DNA of 64,000 nucleotides from NCBI RefSeq assembly GCF_037325665.1, contig NC_090261.1, forward strand, positions 33,791,291-33,855,290, written 5' to 3'. Position numbers and translations under genes: made by a program. The notes beneath the pieces were generated by a model. That model searched no databases, was not told the origin of the DNA, and saw only the letters and a program-made list of their open reading frames with translations. The stretch comes from Littorina saxatilis (lineage: Eukaryota; Mollusca; Gastropoda; Littorinimorpha; Littorinidae). Every line of letters starts with the position of its first letter. Position 1 is the first letter of the stretch. Shown one piece after another: positions 1 to 12,332 of the stretch.

Positions 1-9
1 GACAATACA

Positions 10-757
10 ACATTTAGTCAAGCTGTCGAACTCACAGAATGAAACTGAACGCAATGCAATTTTTCAGCAAGACCGTATACTCGTAGCATCGTCAGTCCAC
101 CGCTCGTGGCAAAGGCGGTGAAATTGACAAGAAGAGCGGGGTAGTAGTTGCGCTGAGAAGGATAGCACGCTTTTCTGTACCTCTCTTCGTTTTAACTTTC
201 TGAGCGTGTTTTAATCCAAACATATCATATCTATATGTTTTTGGAATCAGGAACCGACAAGGAATAAGATGAAAGTGTTTTTAAATTGATTTCGAAAATT
301 TAATTTTGATCATAATTTTTATATTTTTGATTTTCAGAGCTTGTTTACATTTCAAATATAACATATTTATATGTTTTTGGAATCAGAAAAAGATGAAGAA
401 TAAGATGAACGTAAATTTGGATCGTTATATAAAATTTTTATTTTTTTTACAATTTTCAGATTTTTAATGACCAAAGTCATTAATCAATTTTTAAGTCACT
501 AAACTGAAATGCAATACCGAAGTCCGGCCTTCGTCGAAGATTGCTTGGCCAAAATTTCAATCAATTTGATTGAAAAATGAGGGTGTGACAGTGCCGCCTC
601 AACTTTTACAAAAAGCCGGATATGACGTCATCAAAGGTATTTATAAAAAATAAAAAAAATCGTCCGGGGATATCATTCCCAGGAACTCTCATGTAAAATT
701 TCATAAAGATCGGTCCAGTAGTATGATCTGAATCGCTCTACACACACACACGCACAG

Positions 758-791
<34 letters not shown>

Positions 792-879
792 ACACACACA
801 CACATACACACATACACCACGACCCTCGTCTCGATTCCCCCTCTATGTTAAAACATTTAGTCAAAACTTGACTAAATGT
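10..879. mobile_element. non-autonomous DNA transposon (MITE), copy 1
   Basis: The element is bounded by inverted ends: CATTTAGTCAAG at 11-22 and CTTGACTAAATG at 867-878. The right end is itself a palindrome (about 853-879). The interior is AT-rich and ends in a (CA)n stretch at 740-820. A second copy at 17341-18211 shares almost the whole length, including the segments that read 'gtgacagtgccgcctcaac' and 'ccggggatatcattcccagg'. There is no transposase ORF. The repeat is seen directly; its superfamily is not determined. Confidence 0.75.
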
Positions 880-1680
<801 letters not shown>

Positions 1681-1682
<2 letters not shown>

Positions 1683-2985
1683 ATCCGACTCCTGGCACAC
1701 AGGTCAAAGCAAAGGTTAACTTGAGTGCACGTGTACCTAGCAGGAGGGGGGTGATTCGAGTCAGAAGTGGGGTAAAGCACTTTGGTCTTCAGGTTATAGC
1801 GGCTTTCAGTGGAGAAGATGTCAACATGAAATTGCACTATGCTCTACTATTCATTGAGGGGTCGAGTTATTCAAACCAATCCAAAACTCTTATTCTTGAT
1901 GTAAAATATTAAGTCTCAAACAGTGATTTCTCCTTGCAAAAAAACCTTCACTGTATCTTAACCTCCCTGTTGTCACTCAGCATTTTTTTGCATTCTCATC
2001 CACACTTTCAGCACTCCCCCCCCCCCCCCTCCCCATCTCAGTTGTAATTTGTAAATGAGGTTTTCAGCCTTCAATCCACTATTTAACATAGTAAGTAAGT
2101 CAAGCTTTTCAAACCTTATTAATAATTGCTTTGATGTTTTGCTGATGTTCAGTTTATTATTTAATAAAGATCTCATGGTTCAAAATTTGATGTTGTTTTT
2201 TTCAAAATCTTGCGTGTGTTCCATTTCAAACTAACCTCAATGTGAACTCCATTATTACTGTCACATCTGTTTTACAAATTACACCCATAATCCCAACCAA
2301 CGCGCAAACACACACACCGACACCACAACTACACACATATGTACTCGTTACCATTAGCCAACGCTCGTCACAACACTAATAGACTACGAAACAATCTCTT
2401 CGATCATCTCTGCGCTGAATCGGTCACACTTTTGCTCACCCCTGCCAACAATCTCAAACCGTAACCGCACAGAATATCGTCCATACCGGCAACCAATTAT
2501 TACCATGTCCCAAATAGCATTGTATCTCGTTGGTTAAACACATCACAATCTTACAACCACCACAACGAAGACCAAACATTAAAAACAAAATTTACATTGT
2601 ATTTGTAACACCCTCTTCATGACGCTTTCATCAAAACGATCACAAGAACATGCACCATGCGCCTTGCTCTTAAAGTTGCATAACCTACAACCCATGACCG
2701 CCAAACCGTCTCCTCTCTCTAACAGCAAAACTAGTGTGAAACATAAGTAATCAATTTATCCACTTGACTATATTCACAACAGGGACCTATCACTCTTCTT
2801 TGCATGTTTTTATGCCTGCGGATTTTCAAATACTCTGCAACCGTGACATGCAACCCAAATTCAACATGTGCCCGTACAATACCGCTTCTTTTATGAAAAC
2901 ATTGCTTCGGCCATGTTCATTTTAATCAACCAATTTTCTTGTTCTTATTCTCCTTACCTTGCTTCAAGCAAGTGATGGCAATTCT
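1681..2985. other. intergenic stretch without recognised feature
   Basis: The stretch contains a poly-C run at 2014-2029 and a CA-rich patch at 2306-2340. No exon, repeat copy or RNA was recognised. Confidence 0.5.
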
Positions 2986-2989
2986 AGAA

Positions 2990-3105
2990 TTTCAAGAATA
3001 TCTTTTTGTTTTCTCCCTCTCTCTTGGTCTCTCGATCTCTCTGTCTCTTTCTCTGTCTCATTTCTCTCTGTCACTCTCTCTCTCTCCCTCTCTCTCTGTC
3101 ACTCT

Positions 3106-3162
<57 letters not shown>

Positions 3163-3163
3163 A

Positions 3164-3213
<50 letters not shown>

Positions 3214-3630
3214 GGACTCGGAGAGAGACAGAGAGAGAGAGAGACAGTGACAGAGAGAGACAGAGACAGAGAGCGTTCGTCAGTGCGTACTTATGTGCGT
3301 TTATGTGGGTCTCTTTGTTCTTAGCAGAAACCAAAACTGTAATGGTCGGCCTATTTCCATGCAGACTTTATTGACTTATTTCATTAATGCAAACTCCGAG
3401 CCCCTATCATAAAGTACGCCAAAAAACAAACAGCTCCTTCACCGCACAAAAAAAAGCAAGTGCCTTAAAATTATAGTTGGTGTCTTTCGAAGACATTTTT
3501 TTTCTAAAGTGGTAGACTGTATATAAATAAAATTGGTTTCCTTTTTTGCTATTCCATCGTGTGTGTGTGCGTGCGTGCGTGTGAGCGCGTGCGTGCGTGG
3601 GCGTGTATGTGTGTGTTTGTGTGTGTGTGC

Positions 3631-3676
<46 letters not shown>

Positions 3677-3875
3677 CACAAGCACATTATTTTCAAAATC
3701 TGTTTTTATTAAATTCATGAGCGCATAAAACTAATGTGCTTCGTACAAAGGCAAAAAGCCTGGAACTGCAAAAAGTCTTAACATTATTTTCTGTCTCTGT
3801 CTCATCGTGTCTGTCTGTTTGTGTGTCTCTCTCTCTATCTCTCTCTGTCTCTCTCTGTCTCTCTGTGTCTCTCTG

Positions 3876-3922
<47 letters not shown>

Positions 3923-3925
3923 GTC

Positions 3926-3960
<35 letters not shown>
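2990..3960. repeat. microsatellite cluster (CT)n/(GA)n, (GT)n, (CT)n
   Basis: (CT)-rich DNA at 3014-3105 flips to (GA)n at 3108-3275, making a long CT/GA inverted pair able to fold back. A (GT)n block follows at 3557-3676 and an imperfect (CT)n block at 3795-3960. Intervening unique DNA (3300-3550, 3680-3790) shows nothing recognisable. Confidence 0.9.
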
Positions 3961-4915
3961 TAATGGATTATCTGTGCTTAATAATAATAGTTTGAATGTT
4001 TTTTTGAAGTTGTTTGATTCCCAAGTACAACCAATAGTACAGTATTGTGCTGAGATATGGGGACTGGATAAAGCTGCTCTGCAGTGTGAAAACGTCCATT
4101 TATCTGCATTGAAGAAGTTCTTATGAGTTCGTATGCGAACACCTAATGACCTGGTATATGGCGAGACAAACAGATATCCGATAGTTTGAATTCTATTTTA
4201 AATGCTGTATAAAATGGATGAGAGTGGTAAAAAGAACTGGGCCTCAAGTGTCCGTTGTAAATTGTATGAGTAGGCTACGGTTTTGGTTTTGTGTGGTTGA
4301 ATCAGGGCGTTGTTAATGAAAAAGAGTTTTTGAGTGTTTTTAGGGAAAGGTTGGTCGATTGCAGATGGCAAGAGTGGGATTATCATATACAAAATAGTGA
4401 TAGATTTGCTATTTATCGGACATTAAACCCTACCTTTTGTTGAATGTGGATAGACATCTAAAGTTTATTATGACTATGTTTCGATTCGGTATTTCAGAAA
4501 TAAATGTGCATGCTAACCGATATAAACAGCATAATGCCGATCAGTTGATGTGTCCCCTTTGTAAAGTAAAGCAAGAAGATGAAGTCCATTTTGTTTTGTG
4601 TTGTCCATACTTAAACAGATTAAGAGAAAAATTTATCCCATTTAAATATAATAAAACCCCAAGCACTTTTAGACTCAGCTTGCTCCTGGCTTCACCTCAA
4701 GAAACTGTTGTTAGAAATGTATCCCTGTATTTGTATAAAGCCTTTAAATTAAGAGATGTTGTAACCTCTTAGTTAAATGCCGTGTAATGTATGTTTTAAT
4801 CTGTAGTGTTGTGCGATTATTATGTTGTACCTTTTTTGCACCTGATGAGTTAAATTATTTGCAACGTTAACACTCATTCATAAGGGGCTATGGCCTATTG
4901 AATAAATTATCTGCG
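3961..4915 (+). mobile_element. LINE relic, C-terminal part of a reverse-transcriptase ORF
   Basis: Plus-strand pieces in more than one frame translate as the region after the reverse transcriptase of a LINE. One piece includes QPIVQYCAEIWGLDKAAL near 4030-4090. Another includes a Cys/His cluster, CPLCKVKQEDEVHFVLCCP, near 4553-4610, and ends YLYKAFKLRDVVTS just before a stop at 4770-4772. At least one in-frame stop (after LSALKKFL near 4125) and a frame change between the pieces show that it is dead. The 5' part (endonuclease, RT core) is missing, and it starts directly after a (CT)n array. The A-rich 3' flank ends about 4915. Confidence 0.7.
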
Positions 4916-4997
4916 TCTGCCTCTTAATTATTAAAAGTATTATCCTTATATTTGTTCCTCTCATGGGAGAGGGCTGGATTTAAAAACAAAAAAACAA

Positions 4998-5075
4998 ACA
5001 CCTGTTTGCTTATGCCATTACACTCGTTAATAAAGAATAAGTCTTGTCTTGTCTTGTCTTGTCCTGTCCTCTCCC
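4998..5075 (+). repeat. dispersed repeat tail with TCTTG pentamers
   Basis: This is the second copy of the segment at 883-949, again ending in four to five TCTTG units. It is probably the 3' tail of a retroposon whose body is not recognisable here. Confidence 0.55.
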
Positions 5076-5337
5076 TGTCTCTGTCTGTCTATCTGTCTCT
5101 CTCAGTGCAGCTGTGCTTTAATTTCTTCTTGATTGAATGTCTACCTTGCACTCAAGTAGGCCTACATCGTTGTCAAATGTCGTGCCGTCGCTGTCCGCCA
5201 TAATTAAGTACTCCTAATCAGTTCCCCCGTCTGTCTGTCGCATGGATTGCAAGATTCCCAGCGCTCTCACACATCCATAATTTGCTTGATTGCTTTTCTT
5301 GTTTCTTCCCCTCTGCGTTTTCATCTTTTCTTCCCCC

Positions 5338-6071
5338 TTTCCCCCCCCCCCCCACTCCTGCTTTTCTTCCCCCTCCCCCCCCCCCACTCCTGCTTTTCTT
5401 CCCCCTCCCCCCCCCCACTCCTGCTTTTCTTCCCCCTCCCCCCCCCCCCCCACTCCTGCTTTTCTTCCCCCTCCCCCCCACTCCTGCTTTTCTTCCCCCT
5501 CCCCCCCCCCACTCCTGCTTTTCTTCCCCCTCCCCCCCCCCCCCACTCCTGCTTTTCTTCCCCCTCCCCCCCCCCACTCCTGCTTTTCTTCCCCCTCCCC
5601 CCCCCCACTCCTGCTTTTCTTCCCCCTCCCCCCCCCACTCCTGCTTTTCTTCCCCCTCCCCCCCCCCACTCCTGCTTTTCTTCCCCCTCCCCCCCCCACT
5701 CCTGCTTTTCTTCACCCTCCCCCCCCCCACTCCTGCTTTTCTCCCCCCCCCACTCCTGCTTTTCTTCCCCCCCCCCCCCCACTCCTGCTTTTCTTCCCCC
5801 TCCCCCCCCCACTCCTGCTTTTCTTCCCCCTCCCCCCCCCCACTCCTGCTTTTCTTTCCCCCTCCCCCCCCCCACTCCTGCTTTTCTTCCCCCTCCCCCC
5901 CCCCCCACTCCTGCTTTTCTTCCCCCTCCCCCCCCCCCCCACTCCTGCTTTTCTTCCCCCCCCCCCCCCCCCCACTCCTGCTTTTCTTCCCCCCTCCCCC
6001 CCCCCACTCCTGCTTTTCTTCCCCCTCCCCCCCCCCACTCCTGCTTTTCTTCCCCCTCCCCCCCCCCCCTC
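5338..6071. repeat. C-rich minisatellite, about 24 units of ~30 bases
   Basis: The unit is TTTTCTTCCCCC followed by a T, a run of 7-14 C, and ACTCCTGC. I count about 24 occurrences of the CTCCTGC anchor. Unit length varies mainly through the C run, which points to slippage. One strand is pure pyrimidine over long stretches and the other carries G runs of 8-14, so triplex, i-motif or G-quadruplex folding is plausible. Proline-rich or glycine-rich ORFs of up to 311 codons across it are repeat translations. Confidence 0.95.
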
Positions 6072-6606
6072 CTGCCCTTTTGCTTTATTGCTTAGTAGTG
6101 TGTCCTGTGTTTTTTTTTCTCTATCTCACACACACCTCCCCCGTTTCCACCCCCCACCCTCTTCTCTCCTCCACCCATGCACCCTCCTCCTTTTTTTTGC
6201 ATTATCACTATGATTAGTTTGTTATACGGCCGTCTTCTCAGTGTTTCTCCTCTCCTCTCCTCACCCCCCCCCCCCCACCCCCCACCCCCTCCCTCGCTCC
6301 TCAGTCTTCGCATTGTTTCATTGCTTTTGTTGCCAGTCTTAGTTTTTGCCCACTCCTCCCCCTCCGCCTCTCCTTCTCCCTCCCTACTCTCTCCTCCGCA
6401 TGTCAGTTCTGACGGCAATTCAGTGTCGAATGGACTTTTACACTAGACATGTACAGTAAGTGCATTGGAAGAAACAGGGTCATGGGGTGTTGCGTGCATT
6501 TTATTTTGTTATCGGTGTCATTTGAGTGTTATCAGTTTTGAAAGTTTATTCCTGGACTTTGCCCGTAGGGGCTGTCTAGAACGCAGAGACAAGGTGGAGA
6601 GACCAG

Positions 6607-6697
<91 letters not shown>

Positions 6698-6870
6698 CAT
6701 GCCTGCTCACTTTTTCCGGCATGCAGGTTTCCTAGCTCACAAAACAAAAGCTAATTAAACACAATTCTCACACCTTTTTGACGTCCATAGCATTTGCCGG
6801 CGGCGTACTCGGCAGTAAGAAGCAGACGACTCTCGTCAAACTAACATAAGTGACAACAAAATAACTGCAA
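6072..6870. other. pyrimidine-rich flank and (GA)n microsatellite
   Basis: C/T-rich DNA continues to about 6400, with a 14-base C run near 6270. (GA)n fills 6609-6694. Nothing else was recognised. Confidence 0.6.
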
Positions 6871-6871
6871 A

Positions 6872-7696
6872 TTTAAAGGCACAGTCCTTCCTGTTAAAAC
6901 AGTTCGACTTACTACTCGAATCTCTGATCTGCAAGACGTTTACATAGGGTTAGGCTATCCCTCCCCCCTTGGACATATACCCAAAACCAACAGCCTCACT
7001 GCTTGCTGTACAGATTGAAAATGTTTTCTTTCTTTCTTTATTTGATGTTTTACGTCGTTTTCAACCACGAAGGTTATATCACGACCGGGGAAGGGGGGAG
7101 ATGGGATAGAGCCACTTGTCAATTGTTTCTTGTTCACAAAAGCACTAATCAAAAATTTGCTCCAGGGGCTTGCAACGTAGTACAATATATTACCTTACTG
7201 GGAGAATGCAAGTTTCCAGTACAAAGGACTTAACATTTCTTACATACTGCTTGACTAAAATCTTTACAAAAATTCAATATTCTATACAAGAAACACTTAA
7301 CAAGGGTAAAAGGAGAAACAGAATCCGTTAGTCGCCTCTTACAGGGGAGCATCGGGTAAATTCTTCCCCGAATTAATTTCGGAGATTAACACTAGCAAAG
7401 AAATCAATTCATCAACAACAAAAAGCATTCCCACTTGGCACAGGAAGCAGCTAGGCTGTTGGTTCGTGGTATTTGTCCAAGGGGAGAGGCAGCTAAATCC
7501 AAAACAGGTACAAATATAAACATCATTTCAAAATGAAAATCAGTAATCAGATGTGGCCTGCTGGTGAACAGCTGTTTAAAAGGAATTACGCCAACATTCC
7601 ATGACGACGTCGTGGCCTTATTCCACGTGAAAGCTACTTGGCCAGGTGAAAGATGGAGATCCGAAGCGTTCACATCGGAAGGAGTGTGCCTTTAAA
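6872..7696. mobile_element. MITE with long inverted ends, carrying a nested SINE
   Basis: The left end is TTTAAAGGCACAGTCCTTCC and the right end is GGAAGGAGTGTGCCTTTAAA, an imperfect inverted pair. Further in, 'ccaacagcctcactgcttg' near 6989 is mirrored by 'aagcagctaggctgttgg' near 7446, so the inverted region is long. The element is interrupted by a SINE-like repeat at 7024-7372. The terminal motif TTTAAAGGCACAGT is shared with the elements at 51288 and 60667, suggesting one superfamily. Confidence 0.65.
7024..7372 (-). mobile_element. SINE-like retroposon, minus orientation
   Basis: This is a minus-strand copy of the family seen at 22138-22500 and 45518-45886. It reads, on the minus strand, from a head containing GAAGAATTTACCCGATGCTC to a tail GACGTAAAACATCAAATAAA followed by a pure-A/G tail. 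It lies inside the MITE at 6872-7696. Confidence 0.75.
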
Positions 7697-7927
7697 TATA
7701 ACGCAGCGACTGCTCCATTTGATTGAAAGCGAGTGTGTGTTGACAGCGTGATTTGTGCGCATTGCATCAGGCTCTCTTGGGAGGATTTAATCATCTCCGA
7801 TCTGTTGCCCAGGCCTCGTCTGGCCCTGTTCTATTGATTTGATCAAATGAGGCAGAACCGTTAGTGGCATACTTGAAGCAATTGGCTTTTTTTTGCGAGT
7901 GTCTTTGACTTGTGGTTTATTTCTGGC

Positions 7928-7955
7928 AGAGAGAGAGGTGTGGGGGAGTGAGAGA

Positions 7956-8040
<85 letters not shown>

Positions 8041-8063
8041 CGAGAGAGCGAGAGAGAGAGAGA
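7928..8063. repeat. (GA)n microsatellite
   Basis: Almost uninterrupted GA dinucleotides, with three CGAGAGAG variants at the right end. Confidence 0.95.
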
Positions 8064-9193
8064 TGCAAGTCAGGGTGGATGCAGCACATAAAAGCAGACT
8101 TTTTCACACTAGAAGATTTTTAATCCTCAAAGTGATGACAGAGAACCACAGAAGATGATAGATACTGGCATTTTTTCAATTTGGAATCGAGTGGGAGCGT
8201 GTACGAGTGCATGTGTGCAAGTGCGAGTGTGTGTACGCCTTTTTACCTTTTTTTAATGGTCTACATTTTTGTAAGATAAAGTTCTATGGAAATAAGGACA
8301 AGGGTTATGTCTGTATGTTGAAATGTAAAGTCATCAGAGTTAACTCAGAAAAAAAAGATAATCAACAAAGCCAATGATGTCCATGCACCTCCTTTCCATA
8401 CATCCAATAATAACAAGACTGTCAGCATTTGTTTGCCAATTTTTAATACACCAGTCTTTTCACATTCATACACTCACAATCTACACATACTATCAATAAA
8501 AGCATACTCCTATTAACATACACCATTATATACACACACACAAGAACACTTTCAGCCTTCCTCGAGGCAAGTGTCTGTGACTTTCATTCAATATGAAACA
8601 ATTGTCTGTGCTGGTGACTGGTACTGTCTGAAACTTGACACCCCATCTTACTTCTGCTATCTGTCTACTGCCATGAATAGTCGAAAGACTCACTGAATAT
8701 TTCACCTGAGCAATGTCTCGCAAGACCCTCTTTAATTATTCATTTTGAGATATAACTAATCTTTCAAATATGAACATTTACACACACAAAAATCCTGAAC
8801 TCCCATGAATATTTTGTTATAACAAAAATCTTTCAAAATAATTATCGTGCAATGTGAGGATCTCACAAATGATGTCTGGAGCTTTGAACAAATCTAATGC
8901 CTGTATAACAATTATGTTGAATCCTTGACAATAAAATGTAATTTTTTTTTTTCGGGGACAGAACACACTGGTGCAATGACAATGTTCACATGCTACCACA
9001 CAACCAGGTGTATGCAGCTGCAAAGTACGACAACGTCTGAGATTGCACACATCATCTTGGACATAAAAGCGTGCAGGCAGTTGTAGCTGTGAAGGATGCT
9101 CCTGATCAGAAGGGCTTGGACAACGTTTGTCTGCAACATACAGATCAGGTACATGCATCAACAAAATCGGAAACTGTGCCCCAAAAAAGGTAA
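8064..9193. other. flank downstream of SART1, nothing recognised
   Basis: AT-rich unique DNA with short CA stretches. A 134-codon minus ORF at 8817-9221 shows no known domain. It may be SART1 3' untranslated sequence or simple intergenic DNA. Confidence 0.4.
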
Positions 9194-9367
9194 ACTGTGG
9201 ACCCCCTTTTAAGACCCCCACCCCCCCCCCCTTCCCTCCAATTTAAGACTTCCCCCTTTTTAAGACCCTCCTTTCTCAGATGTTCTGTTCATAACCTCTG
9301 TAATTTTACCTCCCTTTTAAGACCTGACTTGCTTTATGAAGGTCGTAAAAGGGGGGTTCCACTGTAC
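9194..9367. mobile_element. CAGTGGAACCCCC-type MITE
   Basis: The left end is CTGTGGACCCCCTTTTAAGA and the right end is AAAAGGGGGGTTCCACTGTA. The body repeats 'ttttaagacc' and has 'ctgttcataacctctg' in the middle. Other copies are at 13946, 19651, 21660 (part), 44092 and 61711. Where ends are complete, a TA flanks both sides, as in Tc1/mariner/pogo elements. Confidence 0.75.
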
Positions 9368-9392
9368 AAGCATTAGAGATGTATGTAAAGGT

Positions 9393-9765
9393 GGGGATGT
9401 AGCTCAGTCGGTTGCGCGCTGGATTTGTATCCAGTTGGCCGCTGTCAGCGTGAGTTCATCGCATGTTCGGCGAGAGATTTATTTCTCAGAGTCAACTTTG
9501 TGTGCAGACTCTCCTCGGTGTCCGAACACCCCCGTGTGTACACGCAAGCACAAGACCAAGTGCGCACGAAAAAGATCCTGTAATCCATGTCAGAGTTCGG
9601 TGGGTTATAGAAACACGAAAATACCCAGCATGCTTCCTCCGAAAACGGCGTATGGCTGCCTAAACGGCGGGGTAAAAAACGGTCATACACGTAAAATTCC
9701 ACTCGTGCAAAAAACACGAGTGTACGTGGGAGTTTCAGCCCACGAACGCAGAAGAAGAAGAAGAA
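9393..9765 (+). mobile_element. tRNA-derived SINE with 12-base target duplication
   Basis: The head reads as a tRNA 5' half (GGGGATGTAGCTCAGTCGG, with the A box TAGCTCAGTCGG) and a weak B box (GAGTTCATCGC). It is followed by a body with 'acacgcaagcacaagacc' and 'aaaatacccagcatgc', and ends in a (GAA)n tail. The direct repeat GTATGTAAAGGT at 9381-9392 and 9766-9777 is the target duplication. The head is shared with the SINE at 27943-28368, and the body with the SINE at 49597-49974. Confidence 0.9.
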
Positions 9766-10102
9766 GTATGTAAAGGTTACTCTGGATATTTTCATTGCTT
9801 AACATAAGGTTAACAGGAAGAAAAGGATGTAGCATGGATGTCATGGGTGTTAGCTGTCTGTAAACTTGCAAACCTCTTTTACATCGCCAAAAACTTTGCT
9901 GTCATTTTGGCACATTTGCCAAACTTTTGTTTGCAATCAGGGGAAAGGTGACGCCAAAGACTGCCTTCAACTTCAGAAAATTGACAAAACTATCATGGCT
10001 GTTTCGGCAAATTTGAGGATGACTTAAGTTATCAGTAGAACAGAAAAGATACCTGAACCAAACCCTTAAAAAATAAATTGCCTGTAAAATTAAAAAGTTT
10101 AC

Positions 10103-10423
10103 TCACGAGTTGGATGAGAAAGTCTTGTTTCCACTGAGGATGACGTAAGGAGACTTCTCCGAGCGCTGCTTGTCTTTCAACATGCTGAGTGTGTTGAGCG
10201 GAGTGTCTGTGGAGCTCATCTGCTTCATCAGCTGTAGAAGAAAAAAAAACACAGTTAAGAAACTGAAATTTATTTTTAAAGGGTGTTCATACCGCAATGT
10301 TTCTCACAAAAGGGACAATTCTGAAAGGCCAGCTAGCACAAATGGATCGGTATACTGTTATTTTGCTGCACAAGTTATGTTATGATTTGTTCACTTTGAA
10401 GTCTCTGTGCGTGGGGAGGCATT

Positions 10424-10458
<35 letters not shown>

Positions 10459-10524
10459 GATTGAGAGAGAGAGAGTGTGTGTGAGAGAGAGAGAGATGAC
10501 AGAAAAACACAGATAGAAAACAGG

Positions 10525-10585
<61 letters not shown>

Positions 10586-12281
10586 GTTAACCAGCATTCC
10601 ATACATTTTCCTCCTCCACTTTCTTCTGTCGTTTCTCTGTCTTCTTCTTGCCAGATCCCTTGCCGTGGAAGCGATGGGAGAGTTGCCTGAAGGCCTCCTT
10701 GGGGTTCAGACTGCGGCCTCCCTCGTCCACATACTCAAGGTGAATTTCCGGCCTGTATCCGGCTTTGTCCTTGAAGTCTGTGATCATGCCGCCTCCGTAA
10801 CGGTCCCGCTTGCGGTACTTCTCATCTAGATCGCTGAAACAACATTATGACCTCTTTACTATAACCCTTTCACTACCTGTAGGACATCAGCTGACATCAT
10901 GGGAAACTTGTTTTAACGGGCAACAAACCATTCAATAAACAACACACAAGAAGAACAACAACAAACACTCAATGCATGCATATGTGGTGTATTCATTTAT
11001 ACATAAGGGCACATTGTAAATTCGGGCAAATAGGGGTAATGCTTAGTATACAAATATTTACTGGCACTTTCCTTCAAAAGCTATCAGAAAGAAAATATCC
11101 ACATAAGGTAAGAACATTGTCTTGATGAAATCAATTTTGCTTCACTGCAGTTACAGGTTATGATAACTTTTCATCAGATGTTGATTTTCTTCAACAACAA
11201 CATGAATACTGTCTTACTCATATCTCTTGTCCTCGATGCTGTAGTTCTGGGCCTGAATGTTTGTGGTTTTACCAACCCCGGCCAACCTCGCATCCTCATC
11301 CGTTTCCAAGTAACCTGAACACAACAACAAAATTCCTTTGTCAAGGTGTAAATACCAAGCTGTGTAAGTCCAGTGTCGATGTTTAGTGTCATAATAAAAG
11401 CCATGTGTACACGCACGCGTGCACGCACACACCCACATACACGCATGCACACACAAACGCTCTCACTCACGCACACACACCCACTGTACCAACAGTAGAA
11501 GCATTCACTCTTCCTTTTTCAGTGACTAATTACCCTCTTCAAGTCACTCACCTTTTTTTAATGCCAGCTTGAGAGCTGAACCAATGCTTGCTGTGACGAT
11601 AGGCTCCTCCTCCAACACTGACTGCTCCTCCCCCTAAAATGACACACAAATGAAAAAAAGTTCTGAAGCCATTGAACTGACTGAAATCACATTATCACAT
11701 TATCATTATCTGACTCTTCTTCAGGATGAAACAGTGCAATTCAGTTTTTAATTTTCTGTCTAACCCCAGCTGTTGTGTACTCCTAAAACAAAATGGGTCA
11801 GTGCAGACAAACGACCCCAAAGAAAATGCTAATGCTCTCTGCTCCTCAAATGAAATGTGATGTTCAAAGCACATGGAACAAGTCTTACCCTCTCGGTAGA
11901 CAAATAAACAGAATGGCAGACAAATAAACAGAGCCACATCAAGATACAGACACAGAATACTAAGTACACTCAAACACAGACAGAACATAATTTTTACATT
12001 CCAAGAACGTGCAATGACCCAACCATTTTGACATACAGACAAAAAGACAAACGGAAAAACACACACACAAAGACTGACAAACGAATACACAAAGACACAC
12101 ACAAAGAGACTGACAGGCAGGCGCAGACAGATAGGCTGGATTGGCAAGTAAGAAATGACCCTAGACTGACCATAATGTTGACAGGGTTGGTGTCAATATC
12201 AACCTCCGCCCAGCCGCTGGCTTGCTCTTCCATTTCTTGTTCTTGCTTTCTCTGTTCCATCAACTCCAATTCCAGGTCCTG

Positions 12282-12332
<51 letters not shown>

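Noticed and set aside
4437-4772. Host zinc-knuckle gene
   Set aside because: The CPLC...HFVLCC block belongs to the LINE C-terminal region that continues from the RT-adjacent fragment upstream.
5247-6217. Proline-rich and glycine-rich ORFs of up to 311 codons in all frames
   Set aside because: They are translations of the C-rich minisatellite. Several frames are open at once and no start, splice or domain signal supports a gene.
8817-9221. 134-codon minus ORF as a gene
   Set aside because: No recognisable domain, no splice context, and low-complexity ends. More likely SART1 3' flank.
9393-9470. Functional tRNA gene
   Set aside because: The 5' half looks like a tRNA, but the B box is degenerate, the acceptor stem cannot close, and a SINE body with target duplications follows.
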